Counted from the first letter of the stretch, positions 20,488 through 31,170 are shown. The stretch: DNA of 64,000 nucleotides from an uncultured Sphingomonadaceae bacterium (GCA_938050045.1 CALLJS010000005.1:1-64000); one strand, 5' to 3'. The notes: generated from the letters alone by a model not told the origin. Numbers and translations are program-made.

Positions 20488-23400
20488 ATGCGTTTAATTG
20501 CACCTATGGGCTGTGGAAGCTCTAAATTCAAACATCTTACAACAATATTGATCGGCAGCAGTGCCATCGCTCTTTTGGCGCAGCCCGCGACAGCACAGGA
20601 GGCTGAGAATCAAGAGGCTCCAGAACAAGCAGAGGACGATATTATCATTGTTGAGGGTATCAGGGCGACCATACAAGACTCTATCGACATTAAACGCCGC
20701 GATGATTTGATCGTTGATGCTTTATCGGCGGATGAAATTGGTGATTTGCCCGCTTTATCAATCGGTGAAGCTTTGGAGACATTGACAGGGGCCTCATCGC
20801 ACCGTGAACAAGGCGGGGCAACAGAAATCTCTATTCGCGGACTTGGGCCATTTTTGAGTTCAACGACTATTAACGGACGTTTGGCGACCAATGGCAGCGG
20901 CGACCGCTCTGTAAATTTTAGCCAATTCCCCTCGGAATTATTTAACAAAGTCGCTATTTATAAAACGCAATCCGCCAGCTTAATTGAGGGCGGTGTTGCG
21001 GGGCAAATTCAACTTGAGACCGCAAGGCCTCTCGACGTTGGTGAGCGTCAATTACAAGGGCAATTTAAGCTTAATTATAACCCCGATAATAATGATATTG
21101 CGAGCGATCAACGCTTCAGAGATTTGGGCTATCGCGGCACTATAAGCTATATCGACCAATTTAAGATTGGCGAAGGTGAGGTCGGTATTGCCCTAGGGTA
21201 TCAGCATAATGTAACGACCAATCCAGAGCAAGAAGCCAATGTTAGCAATACTATTCGTGCTTGTGTGCTTGATCCTACAAATACCAGCGATGGTGTGTTT
21301 GATGATGGTAATTGCGATACGAGTAGCAGCACAATCGCAGGCTTGCGCGATGGTACGGTGACAGATGGTTTTGTGATTGCGCGTAATAGCTATGCGTTCC
21401 GCCAAAATATTACAAATGATAATCGCGATGCCTTTTTTGGTGCGCTGCAATTAGCTCCAAATAGCGATATTAACATTAATTTTGATTTTCAATATTCGGA
21501 TCGAATTTTTACCGAGCGCCGTAATGATTTAATATTATCAGAAGCGCGCCGCATCGATGGGCCAGGCGATCCTAATCGTCTTGATTTTGACTTAATCACT
21601 GGCCCCAATGGTGAATTACAGCAGTTCACAACGGAGTCGCGTTTAGAGGCTGCTAGCGAATTTGTGCAGCGCGATGAAGAATATTATGGCACGGGTTTAC
21701 AGATTGAAGTGCAGGCGACTGACCGTCTAAAATTATCGGCCGATTTTTCTTATTCTGAAACCACACGGACAGAGACGCAGGTTCAAATTCGCCAAAGAAC
21801 CGAAGATAATCGTGACATCTTTGGTAATGACGATGTTTATACCGACGGCAGAGAGAGCGATGGCAGTACGCAGGATGATCGCGTCGAAGCTGCGGTTCAA
21901 GTGCGTCAAAATGGCTCTGATATATTTAATTTCATTTTGCAAAATTTTGATGTTAATAACCCTGAATTATTTGCGGGCGACCCGCGCGCAAGGATCGATC
22001 TTGACCAAGACCGTTTTAACAGCATATTTTCTGCACGAGGCGATCTTGAATATATATTTGATGGTTTTATATCTTCTGTGGAAGCAGGTGTGCGTTATCA
22101 AGATCTAATATATCGGGATACTGCGGGTGGCTCTGGGCCTAACCGAATAGAGATTACTTTCACTGATATTGATAATACCTCAGGAGATAGCGATCCCAAT
22201 AATGCTCTTACTCAAGGGAATTTGGCGTGTCGGACAGCTTTTCCAGAGAGCGGTTTCCTAAGCTCTGTTTCTAATGGGGTGCCGTTATTCACCAATGTTG
22301 ATGGAAGTGGTAATATCATCGGGACGAGCAATTCATTTGCTACATTTGACGCATTATGTTTGTTAAGAACTTTTGAAAGTATAGACCAAACGGGCCGTAT
22401 TACTTTTGATGAAAATGGTGTTCCTATTTTCCCAGACGGTTCTTTTGATTCAATATCGAATAATGATGTTAGCGAAGAAACATGGGCTGGATATGTTCAG
22501 GCTAATTTTGCTGGCGATTTAGGGTCATTGCCTGTTCGTGGTAATTTAGGTGTCCGCATTATTCACAGCGATGTGGAATCAAATAGCTTTAGAGGCACTA
22601 TTACTGCAATGGCAAGCGGGCCTAATGGAGAGCTTATAATAAGCGAAGATACCAGCACATTGTCGCCCATTTCTGGGGGTGGTTCTTATACCGAAGCTCT
22701 GCCAAGCTTCAATTTAACCGCTGATGTAGACGATGATGTCTTGGTTCGCTTTGGCGTTTATCGGGCATTATCGCGACCCGATCCATCAAGTTTAGGGTTT
22801 GGGCGTTCATTTAATGCAACCGATGAAAGCGATGAAATTTTTGATCTGTCCAACGCCATTGGTACGGCCAATGCTCTGGGCAATCCATTTACCAATCCAT
22901 TATTGTCTTGGAATGTTGATGCTGCAATAGAATGGTATCCTAATGCGGATACAATATTGGCGGTTGGTGCTTATTATAAAAGCTTCAATGGCGGTTTTGA
23001 GACGGTGGGCCAGAATGAAATTTTCACCGTTATTGATGATAATGGTGTTGCACAAAATTTGGATACAATAGTAACCACTGTTCAAACCTCTGATGAAAAT
23101 AGTTCTATTTTTGGTATCGAGGCTACCGCGTCTCACCGCTTCAGCTATTTACCTGCGCCGTTTGATGGCTTAGGTTTTAAGTTAAGTTATAATTTTTCGA
23201 CATCTGATTTTGAGTTTCAAGATGATACGCTTGGTGCGATTACTTCGGTTAATGATGACGGCACGACGCGTGTAAGCAATGCTCTGATACCACCATCAGA
23301 GATTTTTGGTCTCTCTAAACATGTGCTTTCCGCGCAAATTTATTATCAGCTTGGTGGCTTTGACTTCCAAGGGGTTTATAAATATCGTAGCGACTATTTT

Positions 23401-23622
23401 CAGCAATTTGTGAACACGCCAGGCCGTATTCGTTACGTTCAAGATACTGGCGTTTATGAAGCGCGTATTGCTTATAAAGTGAATAAAAATATTCGCCTAA
23501 CTTTGGAAGGCATTAACTTATTTAATGAACCGCGTGTCAACTCGCGCGGAACCTTAGAAGACCTTGGTGCCGTTCAAGTGTATGGGCCGCGCTATTTTGC
23601 AGGCGTAAAAGTTAAATTTTAA
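20488..23622 (+). CDS. TonB-dependent receptor, probable (oligo)alginate uptake
   Basis: Start refined to ATG after ggaggaggatatt; signal peptide ending ATAQ; plug domain ALETLTGASSHREQGGATEISIRGLGP; C-terminal beta-strand PRYFAGVKVKF; adjacent to PL6/PL17 genes. Confidence 0.92.
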   Translation: MRLIAPMGCGSSKFKHLTTILIGSSAIALLAQPATAQEAENQEAPEQAEDDIIIVEGIRATIQDSIDIKRRDDLIVDALSADEIGDLPALSIGEALETLTGASSHREQGGATEISIRGLGPFLSSTTINGRLATNGSGDRSVNFSQFPSELFNKVAIYKTQSASLIEGGVAGQIQLETARPLDVGERQLQGQFKLNYNPDNNDIASDQRFRDLGYRGTISYIDQFKIGEGEVGIALGYQHNVTTNPEQEANVSNTIRACVLDPTNTSDGVFDDGNCDTSSSTIAGLRDGTVTDGFVIARNSYAFRQNITNDNRDAFFGALQLAPNSDININFDFQYSDRIFTERRNDLILSEARRIDGPGDPNRLDFDLITGPNGELQQFTTESRLEAASEFVQRDEEYYGTGLQIEVQATDRLKLSADFSYSETTRTETQVQIRQRTEDNRDIFGNDDVYTDGRESDGSTQDDRVEAAVQVRQNGSDIFNFILQNFDVNNPELFAGDPRARIDLDQDRFNSIFSARGDLEYIFDGFISSVEAGVRYQDLIYRDTAGGSGPNRIEITFTDIDNTSGDSDPNNALTQGNLACRTAFPESGFLSSVSNGVPLFTNVDGSGNIIGTSNSFATFDALCLLRTFESIDQTGRITFDENGVPIFPDGSFDSISNNDVSEETWAGYVQANFAGDLGSLPVRGNLGVRIIHSDVESNSFRGTITAMASGPNGELIISEDTSTLSPISGGGSYTEALPSFNLTADVDDDVLVRFGVYRALSRPDPSSLGFGRSFNATDESDEIFDLSNAIGTANALGNPFTNPLLSWNVDAAIEWYPNADTILAVGAYYKSFNGGFETVGQNEIFTVIDDNGVAQNLDTIVTTVQTSDENSSIFGIEATASHRFSYLPAPFDGLGFKLSYNFSTSDFEFQDDTLGAITSVNDDGTTRVSNALIPPSEIFGLSKHVLSAQIYYQLGGFDFQGVYKYRSDYFQQFVNTPGRIRYVQDTGVYEARIAYKVNKNIRLTLEGINLFNEPRVNSRGTLEDLGAVQVYGPRYFAGVKVKF

Positions 23623-23646
23623 GAGCAAAATATGTTCTAATATGGT

Positions 23647-23671
23647 GCAGGTCGGTTTATCAATCGATCTG
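23647..23671 (+). terminator. Possible hairpin after TonB receptor gene
   Basis: gcaggtcg ... cgatctgc stem just downstream of the stop; no strong U-tract. Confidence 0.35.
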
Positions 23672-23754
23672 CCTCAATATTTAGATCGACAAATTAAAAT
23701 AGTTGCTTATCATAATTAAGGAAATTAATTAAATTATCTTTAAGGTTAAGTCAC

Positions 23755-24492
23755 ATGACTGAGAAACGACTTTATCACGACATTGCTGATAAAATCACAG
23801 ATCTTATCAAGGGAGGCGTTTTCTTGCCAGGTGCCCGCTTGCCAAGCGAGCGGGAATTATCAGAACGATTTGGCGTGAGCCGCGTAACCGTCAGAGAAGC
23901 AGAGATTGCATTGCAAGCAAAAGGCTTGATTGAAATAAGAACTGGCTCGGGCGTCTATGTCTCTAAAGAGCAGCCATCAAATTCACCAGAGACGCACGAT
24001 ATAAGTGCTTTTGAATTAACCGAGGCGCGCTCTATGGTCGAATCAGAAGCGGCGGCGCTGGCGGCGCAAAATATCAGCGATAGGGGTTTGCAAAAACTAG
24101 ATGAGTTGATCGGTGATATGGCCTCTGATGATGGCACCATAGCCACGGCGGCTGATAATGAATTTCATATAACTATTGCCGAAGCCACAGGTAATTCAGC
24201 GATTGTCTATATTATTAAATCGCTATGGAAAATGCGTTCAGAAATATCGGAAATCAAGACTGCCTATGAATCGGTTTGTGAAGTGGATGCTACGAGCCGC
24301 GTTAAAGAGCATAGAGAAATTTATGATGCGCTCAAGGCGCGTAATCCAATGGCCGCGAGACAGGCAATGCGGGGTCATTTTCGCAGGCTTATTGAAGCCA
24401 TGTTAGATGTTTCGGAAAAGCAAGCTCTTGAGAAGGTGCATGAGCAAGCCAATGCTAGTCGTGAGCGTTTTTTGGCGATCACGCGGATGTAA
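23755..24492 (+). CDS. GntR family regulator, FadR subfamily
   Basis: ITDLIKGGVFLPGARLPSERELSERFGVSRVTVREAEIALQAKGLIEIRTGSGVYV plus FCD domain. Confidence 0.92.
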   Translation: MTEKRLYHDIADKITDLIKGGVFLPGARLPSERELSERFGVSRVTVREAEIALQAKGLIEIRTGSGVYVSKEQPSNSPETHDISAFELTEARSMVESEAAALAAQNISDRGLQKLDELIGDMASDDGTIATAADNEFHITIAEATGNSAIVYIIKSLWKMRSEISEIKTAYESVCEVDATSRVKEHREIYDALKARNPMAARQAMRGHFRRLIEAMLDVSEKQALEKVHEQANASRERFLAITRM

Positions 24493-24606
24493 TATTTCGC
24501 CATTTCTAATTGGTATTAAATATAATGAAATTGGTAGAGTCAATTGGTTGACACCCATTGGCTTTGGCTTATAACGACTATCTATACACTGGGTATGGAG
24601 AGTGAA

Positions 24607-26859
24607 ATGTTACAACGGGCATGTGGCGTAATTTTATGTCTATGGTTATCGATGATTCCCGCCTCTGCAGCAGACTATTTTGTTGACAATCAAGACGATT
24701 ATTTTGCAGCAGAAAAAAAGCTGCAAGCTGGCGACACTATCATTTTATCTAATGGTGTCTGGCAAGATTTTGAAATCACGCTTGATGCAATAGGAACAGC
24801 AGATAATCCAATACGTTTGCAAGCGCAAACGCCGGGCAAGGTGGTAATTTCTGGTCAGTCCAATTTGCGTATTGGAGGGCATTATATAATAGTTTCTGGT
24901 TTGATATTCCGCGATGGTTATAGCCCTTCGGGTGAGGTTATTTCGTTTCGCCGCAATATTAATACATTAGCATTCAACAGCCGTATCACGCAGGTAGTGG
25001 TTGACCATTTTAACAAACCAGATCGCTTTGATAATGATTATTGGGTTGGTATTTATGGTCAAAATAACAGATTTGACCATAATAATTTGGTCGGCAAAAG
25101 CAACAAAGGCGTCACGCTTGCGGTGCGATTAAATAGTGCTGACAGCCGAGAGAATAACCATCGGATAGACCATAATTATTTTGGCCCGCGCCCTGTTTTG
25201 GGTTCAAATGGCGGGGAAACATTGCGGATCGGGACGAGCAAATTTGCTCAATATGATTCCAGCACCATAGTAGAGAATAATTTTTTCGACCGCTGCGACG
25301 GAGAGGTTGAGATTATCTCTGCTAAATCGGGCGGTAATATCTTGCGCGGCAATGTGTTTTTTGAAAGTAGCGGTACATTAACATTGCGCCACGGCGATAA
25401 TAATCTGGTGGAACGCAACATATTTTTGGGCAATGGCAAGGACCATACGGGCGGCATACGCATCATTAACAAAGGGCAGATAGTGCGTCATAATTATATG
25501 GAAGGCTTGCGCGGTAGTGGTTTTGCAAGCGCATTAACGGTTATGAACGGTGTGCCAAATTCGCCCGTCAATCGTTATGTCCAAGTGTCGGATGCGCAGA
25601 TTGTTGGTAATAGCATTTATAATAGTGATTTTATAACATTGGCTGGTGGTGCGGATGCTGAGCGTAGTGCTGCACCGATTGACAGTGTGATGCGCGCTAA
25701 TTTGATTACGGGCGGCGATGCAGGCCCTATATTTCGGATTCAAGATGATATTAGCGGGATTAAATTTGCTGAAAATGCCCGTATCGGGGCGGCTCATGCG
25801 AACCATCCCGATGGCATTAAAACGATCAAAGCTCAATTGGTGCGCGCTAAAAATGGATTGCTTTATCCGCGCGCTTCTCAATTTTCAAAATATGGCGTAC
25901 CGCGCGATTTACAGCCTATCACAAAAGAAGAAGTAGGGGCATCTTGGTATGAGAAGCCTGCTGCGGGCAGCCTATTTTCGGGCGGTTCTACTCTGGCCAT
26001 CGCGCCCAGCGAAGGGGTGATTGAAAAAGCGATTGCTCATGCTAAGGCTGGGGACGTTATTGCATTAGGCGATGGCGAATATATCGTCAATATTACCCTC
26101 GCGATCGATAAAGCGATTACCTTAAAAGGAAGCGGTCAAACAAAGATAGTATTTGATCGCCCATCTTTGTTTGAAATAGCCGAGGGTGGTAGTTTGCGTT
26201 TGGAGGGATTGACCATTGATGGCGCATTGGCACCCGATTCTGTTGGTAATGCGCTCATTCGCACAACATCCTATCCCATACAGAGTAATTTTCTAATTGA
26301 ATTGAACCGCGTGCAAATTTCTAACCTATCGGTGAATAAATTTTTTGATGTCATCAAATTGGGTAAAAGCACTTTCGCTGATCGGATCACCATTAAGGAT
26401 AGCCAATTTAGCGATATTAGCGGCTCTATATTGTTGGCGACTTCAGAAACCGAGGATTATGGCCAATATAACGCCGAATATGTCGAAATTAAGGATTCTA
26501 ATTTTCAAAATATCGGTGGCCCGATAGTCAATCTATATCGCGGCGGGCGTGATGAAAGCACATTTGGCCCGCACTTTAATTTGAAAGACAGTAGGTTGGT
26601 CAATGTTGGATTGGGCAAAAATAATGATAGCAAAAGCGCGATAATGCTGCACGGCGCACAATATACCAAAATTTTGGACAATAAATTTATTTCATCGGCG
26701 CCTATCGTGGTCAATCATACGGTCGGTCGGCCCCAAACGCGGATTGCCGACAATAAATTTGTTTCTACACCAAGGGTGATGATTTCCGAGCTTAATTATG
26801 AAGGCGAGCCGCGCGTGATATTAAGCGATAATGCCTATGTTGAGGGAGAGGGAAAATGA
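24607..26859 (+). CDS. PL6 family (chondroitinase-B-like) alginate lyase, two beta-helix domains
   Basis: Signal peptide; right-handed beta-helix pattern IDHNYFGPRPVLGSNGGETLRIGTS, CDGEVEIISAKSGGNILRGNVFFESSGTLTLRHGDNNLVERN; second parallel-helix repeat region in the C-terminal half. Confidence 0.85.
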   Translation: MLQRACGVILCLWLSMIPASAADYFVDNQDDYFAAEKKLQAGDTIILSNGVWQDFEITLDAIGTADNPIRLQAQTPGKVVISGQSNLRIGGHYIIVSGLIFRDGYSPSGEVISFRRNINTLAFNSRITQVVVDHFNKPDRFDNDYWVGIYGQNNRFDHNNLVGKSNKGVTLAVRLNSADSRENNHRIDHNYFGPRPVLGSNGGETLRIGTSKFAQYDSSTIVENNFFDRCDGEVEIISAKSGGNILRGNVFFESSGTLTLRHGDNNLVERNIFLGNGKDHTGGIRIINKGQIVRHNYMEGLRGSGFASALTVMNGVPNSPVNRYVQVSDAQIVGNSIYNSDFITLAGGADAERSAAPIDSVMRANLITGGDAGPIFRIQDDISGIKFAENARIGAAHANHPDGIKTIKAQLVRAKNGLLYPRASQFSKYGVPRDLQPITKEEVGASWYEKPAAGSLFSGGSTLAIAPSEGVIEKAIAHAKAGDVIALGDGEYIVNITLAIDKAITLKGSGQTKIVFDRPSLFEIAEGGSLRLEGLTIDGALAPDSVGNALIRTTSYPIQSNFLIELNRVQISNLSVNKFFDVIKLGKSTFADRITIKDSQFSDISGSILLATSETEDYGQYNAEYVEIKDSNFQNIGGPIVNLYRGGRDESTFGPHFNLKDSRLVNVGLGKNNDSKSAIMLHGAQYTKILDNKFISSAPIVVNHTVGRPQTRIADNKFVSTPRVMISELNYEGEPRVILSDNAYVEGEGK

Positions 26860-29042
26860 GAATATCCACTCTCTTAGCGGTGAGCGCAATCGCGCTTGCA
26901 CTCCCCTTATCGGGGTGTAAAAAAATTGAATCAAATGATGGTTTGGCAAGCGCAGATGCGCGCTGTGATGCTACATTATTCGAATGTGAGCAAGCCCGTT
27001 CAGAAGCCTTTTTAGCCGAGATGATGGCTGAGGCTATTGTCATCCCCATACCAAAAGACCCTGGCGGCGGATATACGCATGAACAGCATAAGCGCAATTA
27101 TAAGGCGATGTATCAGGGCGGCCAACTATATCAAATTACTGGCGACATAAAATATAAAGATTATGTCCGAGACATGCTGCTGGGGTATGCAAAGCTCTAT
27201 CCTACATTAGGGCCGCACCCTGCCAAAAAGAAGCAAAATTACGGCAAGATATTTTGGCAAGTGCTGAACGATGCTGTTTGGTTGGTCAATAGTATTCAAG
27301 GCTATGAATATATCCGCGATGAATTGGATGAGGAAGATCGCAAAATCATTGACGATCAATTATTTCGCCCTGCTGTCGAATTTCTATCGGTGGAATCGCA
27401 AGCGACGTTTGATCGTATTCATAATCATGCGACATGGGCAACCGCTGGCGTCGGGATGACAGGCTATGTGCTTGGCGACCAAGATATGGTGGATCGCGCC
27501 TTATACGGCAGCGATAAAAGCGGCAAAGTTGGTTTTATCAAGCAAACCGATTTATTATTTTCACCCGAGGGCTATTATGGCGAAGGACCCTATTATCAAC
27601 GCTATGCGCTGATGCCTTTCATGGTTTTTGCCGATGCAATTGAACGCAATGACCCCGATAAGACAATATTTGAACATCGCGATGGTATTTTACTTAAAGC
27701 TCTAACCACGACGGTGCAATTAACCTATGGCGGATATTTCTTTCCGTTCAATGACGCGATACGCGATAAGAGCCTGAATACCGAAGAGCTGTATCAAGGC
27801 ATTTCAATTGCTTATAACAAAACGGGCGATCCAGCATTATTATCGATTGCAAAGGGCCAAGGCCGCACCGTCCTAACCCCAGCAGGGCAAAAAATATCGG
27901 ATGATCTGGCTGCTGGCAAAGCAAAGCCTTTCCCATTTAAGAGCATATTATTGCGCGATGGCCCAGCGGGCGATCAAGGTGCGGTGGCGGTGATACGCGA
28001 CGGCATAGGCCCAAAATCGAGCGTGATGGTTATTAAAAATAGCTCCCAAGGGCTGGGTCATGGGCATTTTGATAAGCTTGGTTGGCAGTTTTATGACAAT
28101 GGTAACGAGATTGTCCGTGACTATGGTGCGGTGCGTTTTCTGAATATAGAGGCCAAAGAAGGCGGAATTTATCTGCCCGAAAATACCACATGGGGTAAAC
28201 AAAGCGTGGCCCATAATACATTGGTGGTTGATGGGGCTAGTCATTTTGGTGGCCAGTTAAGCGTAGCCGAGAATTTCGCACCACAGCAGCTTTATTTTAG
28301 CGATGTAAAAGGCGCACAAATAAGCAGTGCGCTGATTGATAGTGCTTATGATGGTGTAAAGATGACGCGCACTATGGCATCCATTGATGTTGCTGGTTTA
28401 GAGCATCCAATTGTCGTCGATATATTTCGTGCCGAATCAGCAGCGGCGCATCAATATGATCTTCCCTTACATTATAGCGGCCATATCACCCGCCTTGGTT
28501 TCGATACGGCTAAAAATGTAACGACTCGGCCTGTGCTTGGCGGTGCAAATGGCTATCAGCATATTTGGGTCGATGCGATTGGCAGGCCCAATGAAAATAA
28601 TGCTTTTGTAACGTGGTTGCTTGGCGATCGTTTTTATACATACCGTATGGCAGGTGCACAAAATACGCAGTTGATATTGGCTGAAAGCGGGGCCAATGAT
28701 CCCAATTTCAATTTGCGGCGTGAACCGATTATTATGGCGCGGCGTAATGGCCAGAACACTGTATTTGCGAGCATATTAGAGCGGCACGGCCTGTCCGATG
28801 GTGCAGCCGAGCAAACGGTCAATAGCGATAGTCAGATTAAATCGCTATTGTTTGAGAGCATAGATGGGAATGATATTATGATCATTGAAACTTTGGCCGG
28901 GGCAAAAACGGCCTTTGCGGTTTCCTATGACCCAGATTCCAATAAAAAGCATGAAGTAAACTTCAACAACACAATAATAAAATGGAGCGGATTTGCGGCA
29001 TCAGTAGCATTGTCAAATGGCGCAAAAGAGGGAGAGAATTAA
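26856..29042 (+). CDS. PL17 family oligoalginate lyase (heparinase II/III-like)
   Basis: 728 aa lipoprotein (lipobox LSGCKK); NYGKIFWQVLNDAVWLVNSIQGYE, SSQGLGHGHFDKLGWQFYDNGNEIVRDYGAVRF, VAHNTLVVDGASHFGG; ATGA overlap with PL6 gene. Confidence 0.88.
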   Translation: MRISTLLAVSAIALALPLSGCKKIESNDGLASADARCDATLFECEQARSEAFLAEMMAEAIVIPIPKDPGGGYTHEQHKRNYKAMYQGGQLYQITGDIKYKDYVRDMLLGYAKLYPTLGPHPAKKKQNYGKIFWQVLNDAVWLVNSIQGYEYIRDELDEEDRKIIDDQLFRPAVEFLSVESQATFDRIHNHATWATAGVGMTGYVLGDQDMVDRALYGSDKSGKVGFIKQTDLLFSPEGYYGEGPYYQRYALMPFMVFADAIERNDPDKTIFEHRDGILLKALTTTVQLTYGGYFFPFNDAIRDKSLNTEELYQGISIAYNKTGDPALLSIAKGQGRTVLTPAGQKISDDLAAGKAKPFPFKSILLRDGPAGDQGAVAVIRDGIGPKSSVMVIKNSSQGLGHGHFDKLGWQFYDNGNEIVRDYGAVRFLNIEAKEGGIYLPENTTWGKQSVAHNTLVVDGASHFGGQLSVAENFAPQQLYFSDVKGAQISSALIDSAYDGVKMTRTMASIDVAGLEHPIVVDIFRAESAAAHQYDLPLHYSGHITRLGFDTAKNVTTRPVLGGANGYQHIWVDAIGRPNENNAFVTWLLGDRFYTYRMAGAQNTQLILAESGANDPNFNLRREPIIMARRNGQNTVFASILERHGLSDGAAEQTVNSDSQIKSLLFESIDGNDIMIIETLAGAKTAFAVSYDPDSNKKHEVNFNNTIIKWSGFAASVALSNGAKEGEN

Positions 29043-29043
29043 T

Positions 29044-30348
29044 ATGGATGGCGTAGGAAAAAAGATAAGCGGATTTCTCGACATTGGAATGTTCCGTTGG
29101 GGAATAGTAAGCCTTGTCGCATTAGCTACTATTATCAATTATATTGATCGCGGTGCACTTGGATTTCTCTGGCCCGAGATTTCCGAAGACTTGGGTATGA
29201 CCAAAGAAGATTATGCGATCATATTGAATATCTTTACCTTTGCTTATGCTTTCGGACAAACCATCTTTGGCAAGATTTTTGATTGGATCGGAACACGCCT
29301 TGGTTTCGTACTTTCAATTGTAGTTTGGTCGGGGGCTACTATGCTGCACGCAGTAGCAGGCGGTTTAACAAGTTTTGCTATCTTCAGAGCGATATTAGGG
29401 GTCTCTGAAGCAGGCAACTGGCCTGGTGCGACGAAGGCCAATGCGGAATGGTTTCCTATCAAAGAACGCGCACTGGCACAGGGTATATTTAACTCTGGTG
29501 CAGCCATCGGCGGTATCGTTTCACCCTTATTCATTGCGTATCTGTTCGTATTTTTGGGATCATGGCAGGCGGTGTTTATTGCCATTGGTGCTCTAGGATT
29601 CCTATGGCTTGTCCCGTGGTTGATTGTTTATAAATCTGGCCCAGACACGCACCCTTGGGTGTCAGAGAGCGAGAGAAATTATATTCTCACGGGTCAAAAA
29701 GATACCGAGACTAATGAGGTTGCTAGCTATGCGCCCGGTTCAGGTGAAATATTATCGCGCAAAGAGAGTTGGGGCGTTATTCTAGCGTCTTTCTTCTTGG
29801 ATCCAATTTGGTGGCTGTTCGTTGGTTGGTTGCCATTATATCTCTCCGAAACCTATGGATTTGGGGTAAAAGAAATTGGTCTATACGCATGGGTGCCTTA
29901 TGTGGGTGCTATGTTCGGGGCATGGTTTGGCGGATTATTGGCACAAAACAGAATTAAATCAGGTTGGAGCGTCAACACATCCCGTAAATTTGTAATTACG
30001 CTTGGTGGTCTCATCATGCTGGTGTCTTTGCTACTGACCAGAGAAGCGGCAACGCCTTTGGTAGCGGTATTATTAATGGCGGCTATTTTATTTGGTTTCC
30101 AAACGGCTGTGGGTAATATTCAAACATTACCCAGTGATTATTACAGCGGTAAATCTGTTGCTACGCTTGCGGGTTATGCTGGCACGGCTGCGAAACTAGC
30201 AGTGGTATTGTTGAACTTCTTGATACCAATCATAACCGTTGATAGCTATGGCCCTGCATTCGCAGTGGGAGCAGGATTAGCTATTTTCACGGTATTATCT
30301 GTGTTTATTTTCTGCACAGACATAAAGCCACTCAAACCAAAAACCTAA
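29044..30348 (+). CDS. MFS transporter (hexuronate/ExuT-like)
   Basis: INYIDRGALGFLWPEISEDLGMTKEDYAIILNIFTFAYAFGQTIFGKIFDWIGTRLGF; 12-TM pattern; start refined to ATG 29044. Confidence 0.9.
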   Translation: MDGVGKKISGFLDIGMFRWGIVSLVALATIINYIDRGALGFLWPEISEDLGMTKEDYAIILNIFTFAYAFGQTIFGKIFDWIGTRLGFVLSIVVWSGATMLHAVAGGLTSFAIFRAILGVSEAGNWPGATKANAEWFPIKERALAQGIFNSGAAIGGIVSPLFIAYLFVFLGSWQAVFIAIGALGFLWLVPWLIVYKSGPDTHPWVSESERNYILTGQKDTETNEVASYAPGSGEILSRKESWGVILASFFLDPIWWLFVGWLPLYLSETYGFGVKEIGLYAWVPYVGAMFGAWFGGLLAQNRIKSGWSVNTSRKFVITLGGLIMLVSLLLTREAATPLVAVLLMAAILFGFQTAVGNIQTLPSDYYSGKSVATLAGYAGTAAKLAVVLLNFLIPIITVDSYGPAFAVGAGLAIFTVLSVFIFCTDIKPLKPKT

Positions 30349-30389
30349 AAAAATTATAACTTAAAAAAAACTTAGAAACAGGAAAAAAT

Positions 30390-31145
30390 ATGACTAAATT
30401 AAAGGATAAAATTGCAATCGTAACTGGCGGCAGCCGCGATATTGGTCGCGCTGTATCGGTTAAACTTGCAAAAGAAGGTGCAAAAATTGTTGTCAATTAT
30501 TGCAACAATGAAGAGCAAGCCAATGAAACGCTGGCAGAAATTAAAGCTGCCGGTGGTACTGCTATCTCTGTCAAAGGCGATATGACCAAAGCCGACGATG
30601 TGGCGGCATTGGTTGCGGCGGCACAAGCCGAATTTGGCGAGCAAATCCACATTTTGGTCAATGTTGTTGGTGGTTTGGTTGAACGCAAAGGTCTTGCTGA
30701 AATGGATGCAGACTTTTTTGAATGGGTCATGCGCTTAAATGTGACATCAACATTTCTTGCGACGCAAGCCGTTGTCCCGCACATGAAAAAAGGCGGCTCA
30801 ATCATTAACTTTGCATCGCTTGCAGGGCGCGATGGCGGCGGGCCAGGTGCGAGCGCATATGCTACATCAAAAGGTGCTGTGATGACATTTACGCGCGCTA
30901 TGGCCAAAGAGCTTGGCCCGAAAGGCATCCGTTGTAACTCTCTATGCCCTGGCATGATTGCAACAAGCTTCCATGATATATTCACCGCCGATGCCGTGCG
31001 CGAAAATGTTGCCAATGCTACGCCGCTGCGCCGTCAAGGCGGTGCAGAAGAAACTGCCGATGCAACAGCCTATCTAGCTTCTGATGAAGCATCCTTCATC
31101 ACAGGTACGAATATCGACATTAATGGCGGACTATTCTTCTCATAA
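30390..31145 (+). CDS. SDR family oxidoreductase, candidate DEH reductase
   Basis: IAIVTGGSRDIGRAVSVKLAKEGAKIVVNY; GASAYATSKGAVMTFTRAMAKELGPKGIRCNSLCPG; terminal position in the alginate cluster. Confidence 0.88.
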   Translation: MTKLKDKIAIVTGGSRDIGRAVSVKLAKEGAKIVVNYCNNEEQANETLAEIKAAGGTAISVKGDMTKADDVAALVAAAQAEFGEQIHILVNVVGGLVERKGLAEMDADFFEWVMRLNVTSTFLATQAVVPHMKKGGSIINFASLAGRDGGGPGASAYATSKGAVMTFTRAMAKELGPKGIRCNSLCPGMIATSFHDIFTADAVRENVANATPLRRQGGAEETADATAYLASDEASFITGTNIDINGGLFFS

Positions 31146-31170
31146 TTGCGATATAAACATTATATAATTT

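Noticed and set aside
30497-31015. 172-aa minus-strand ORF
   Set aside because: Antisense to the SDR gene; shadow ORF.
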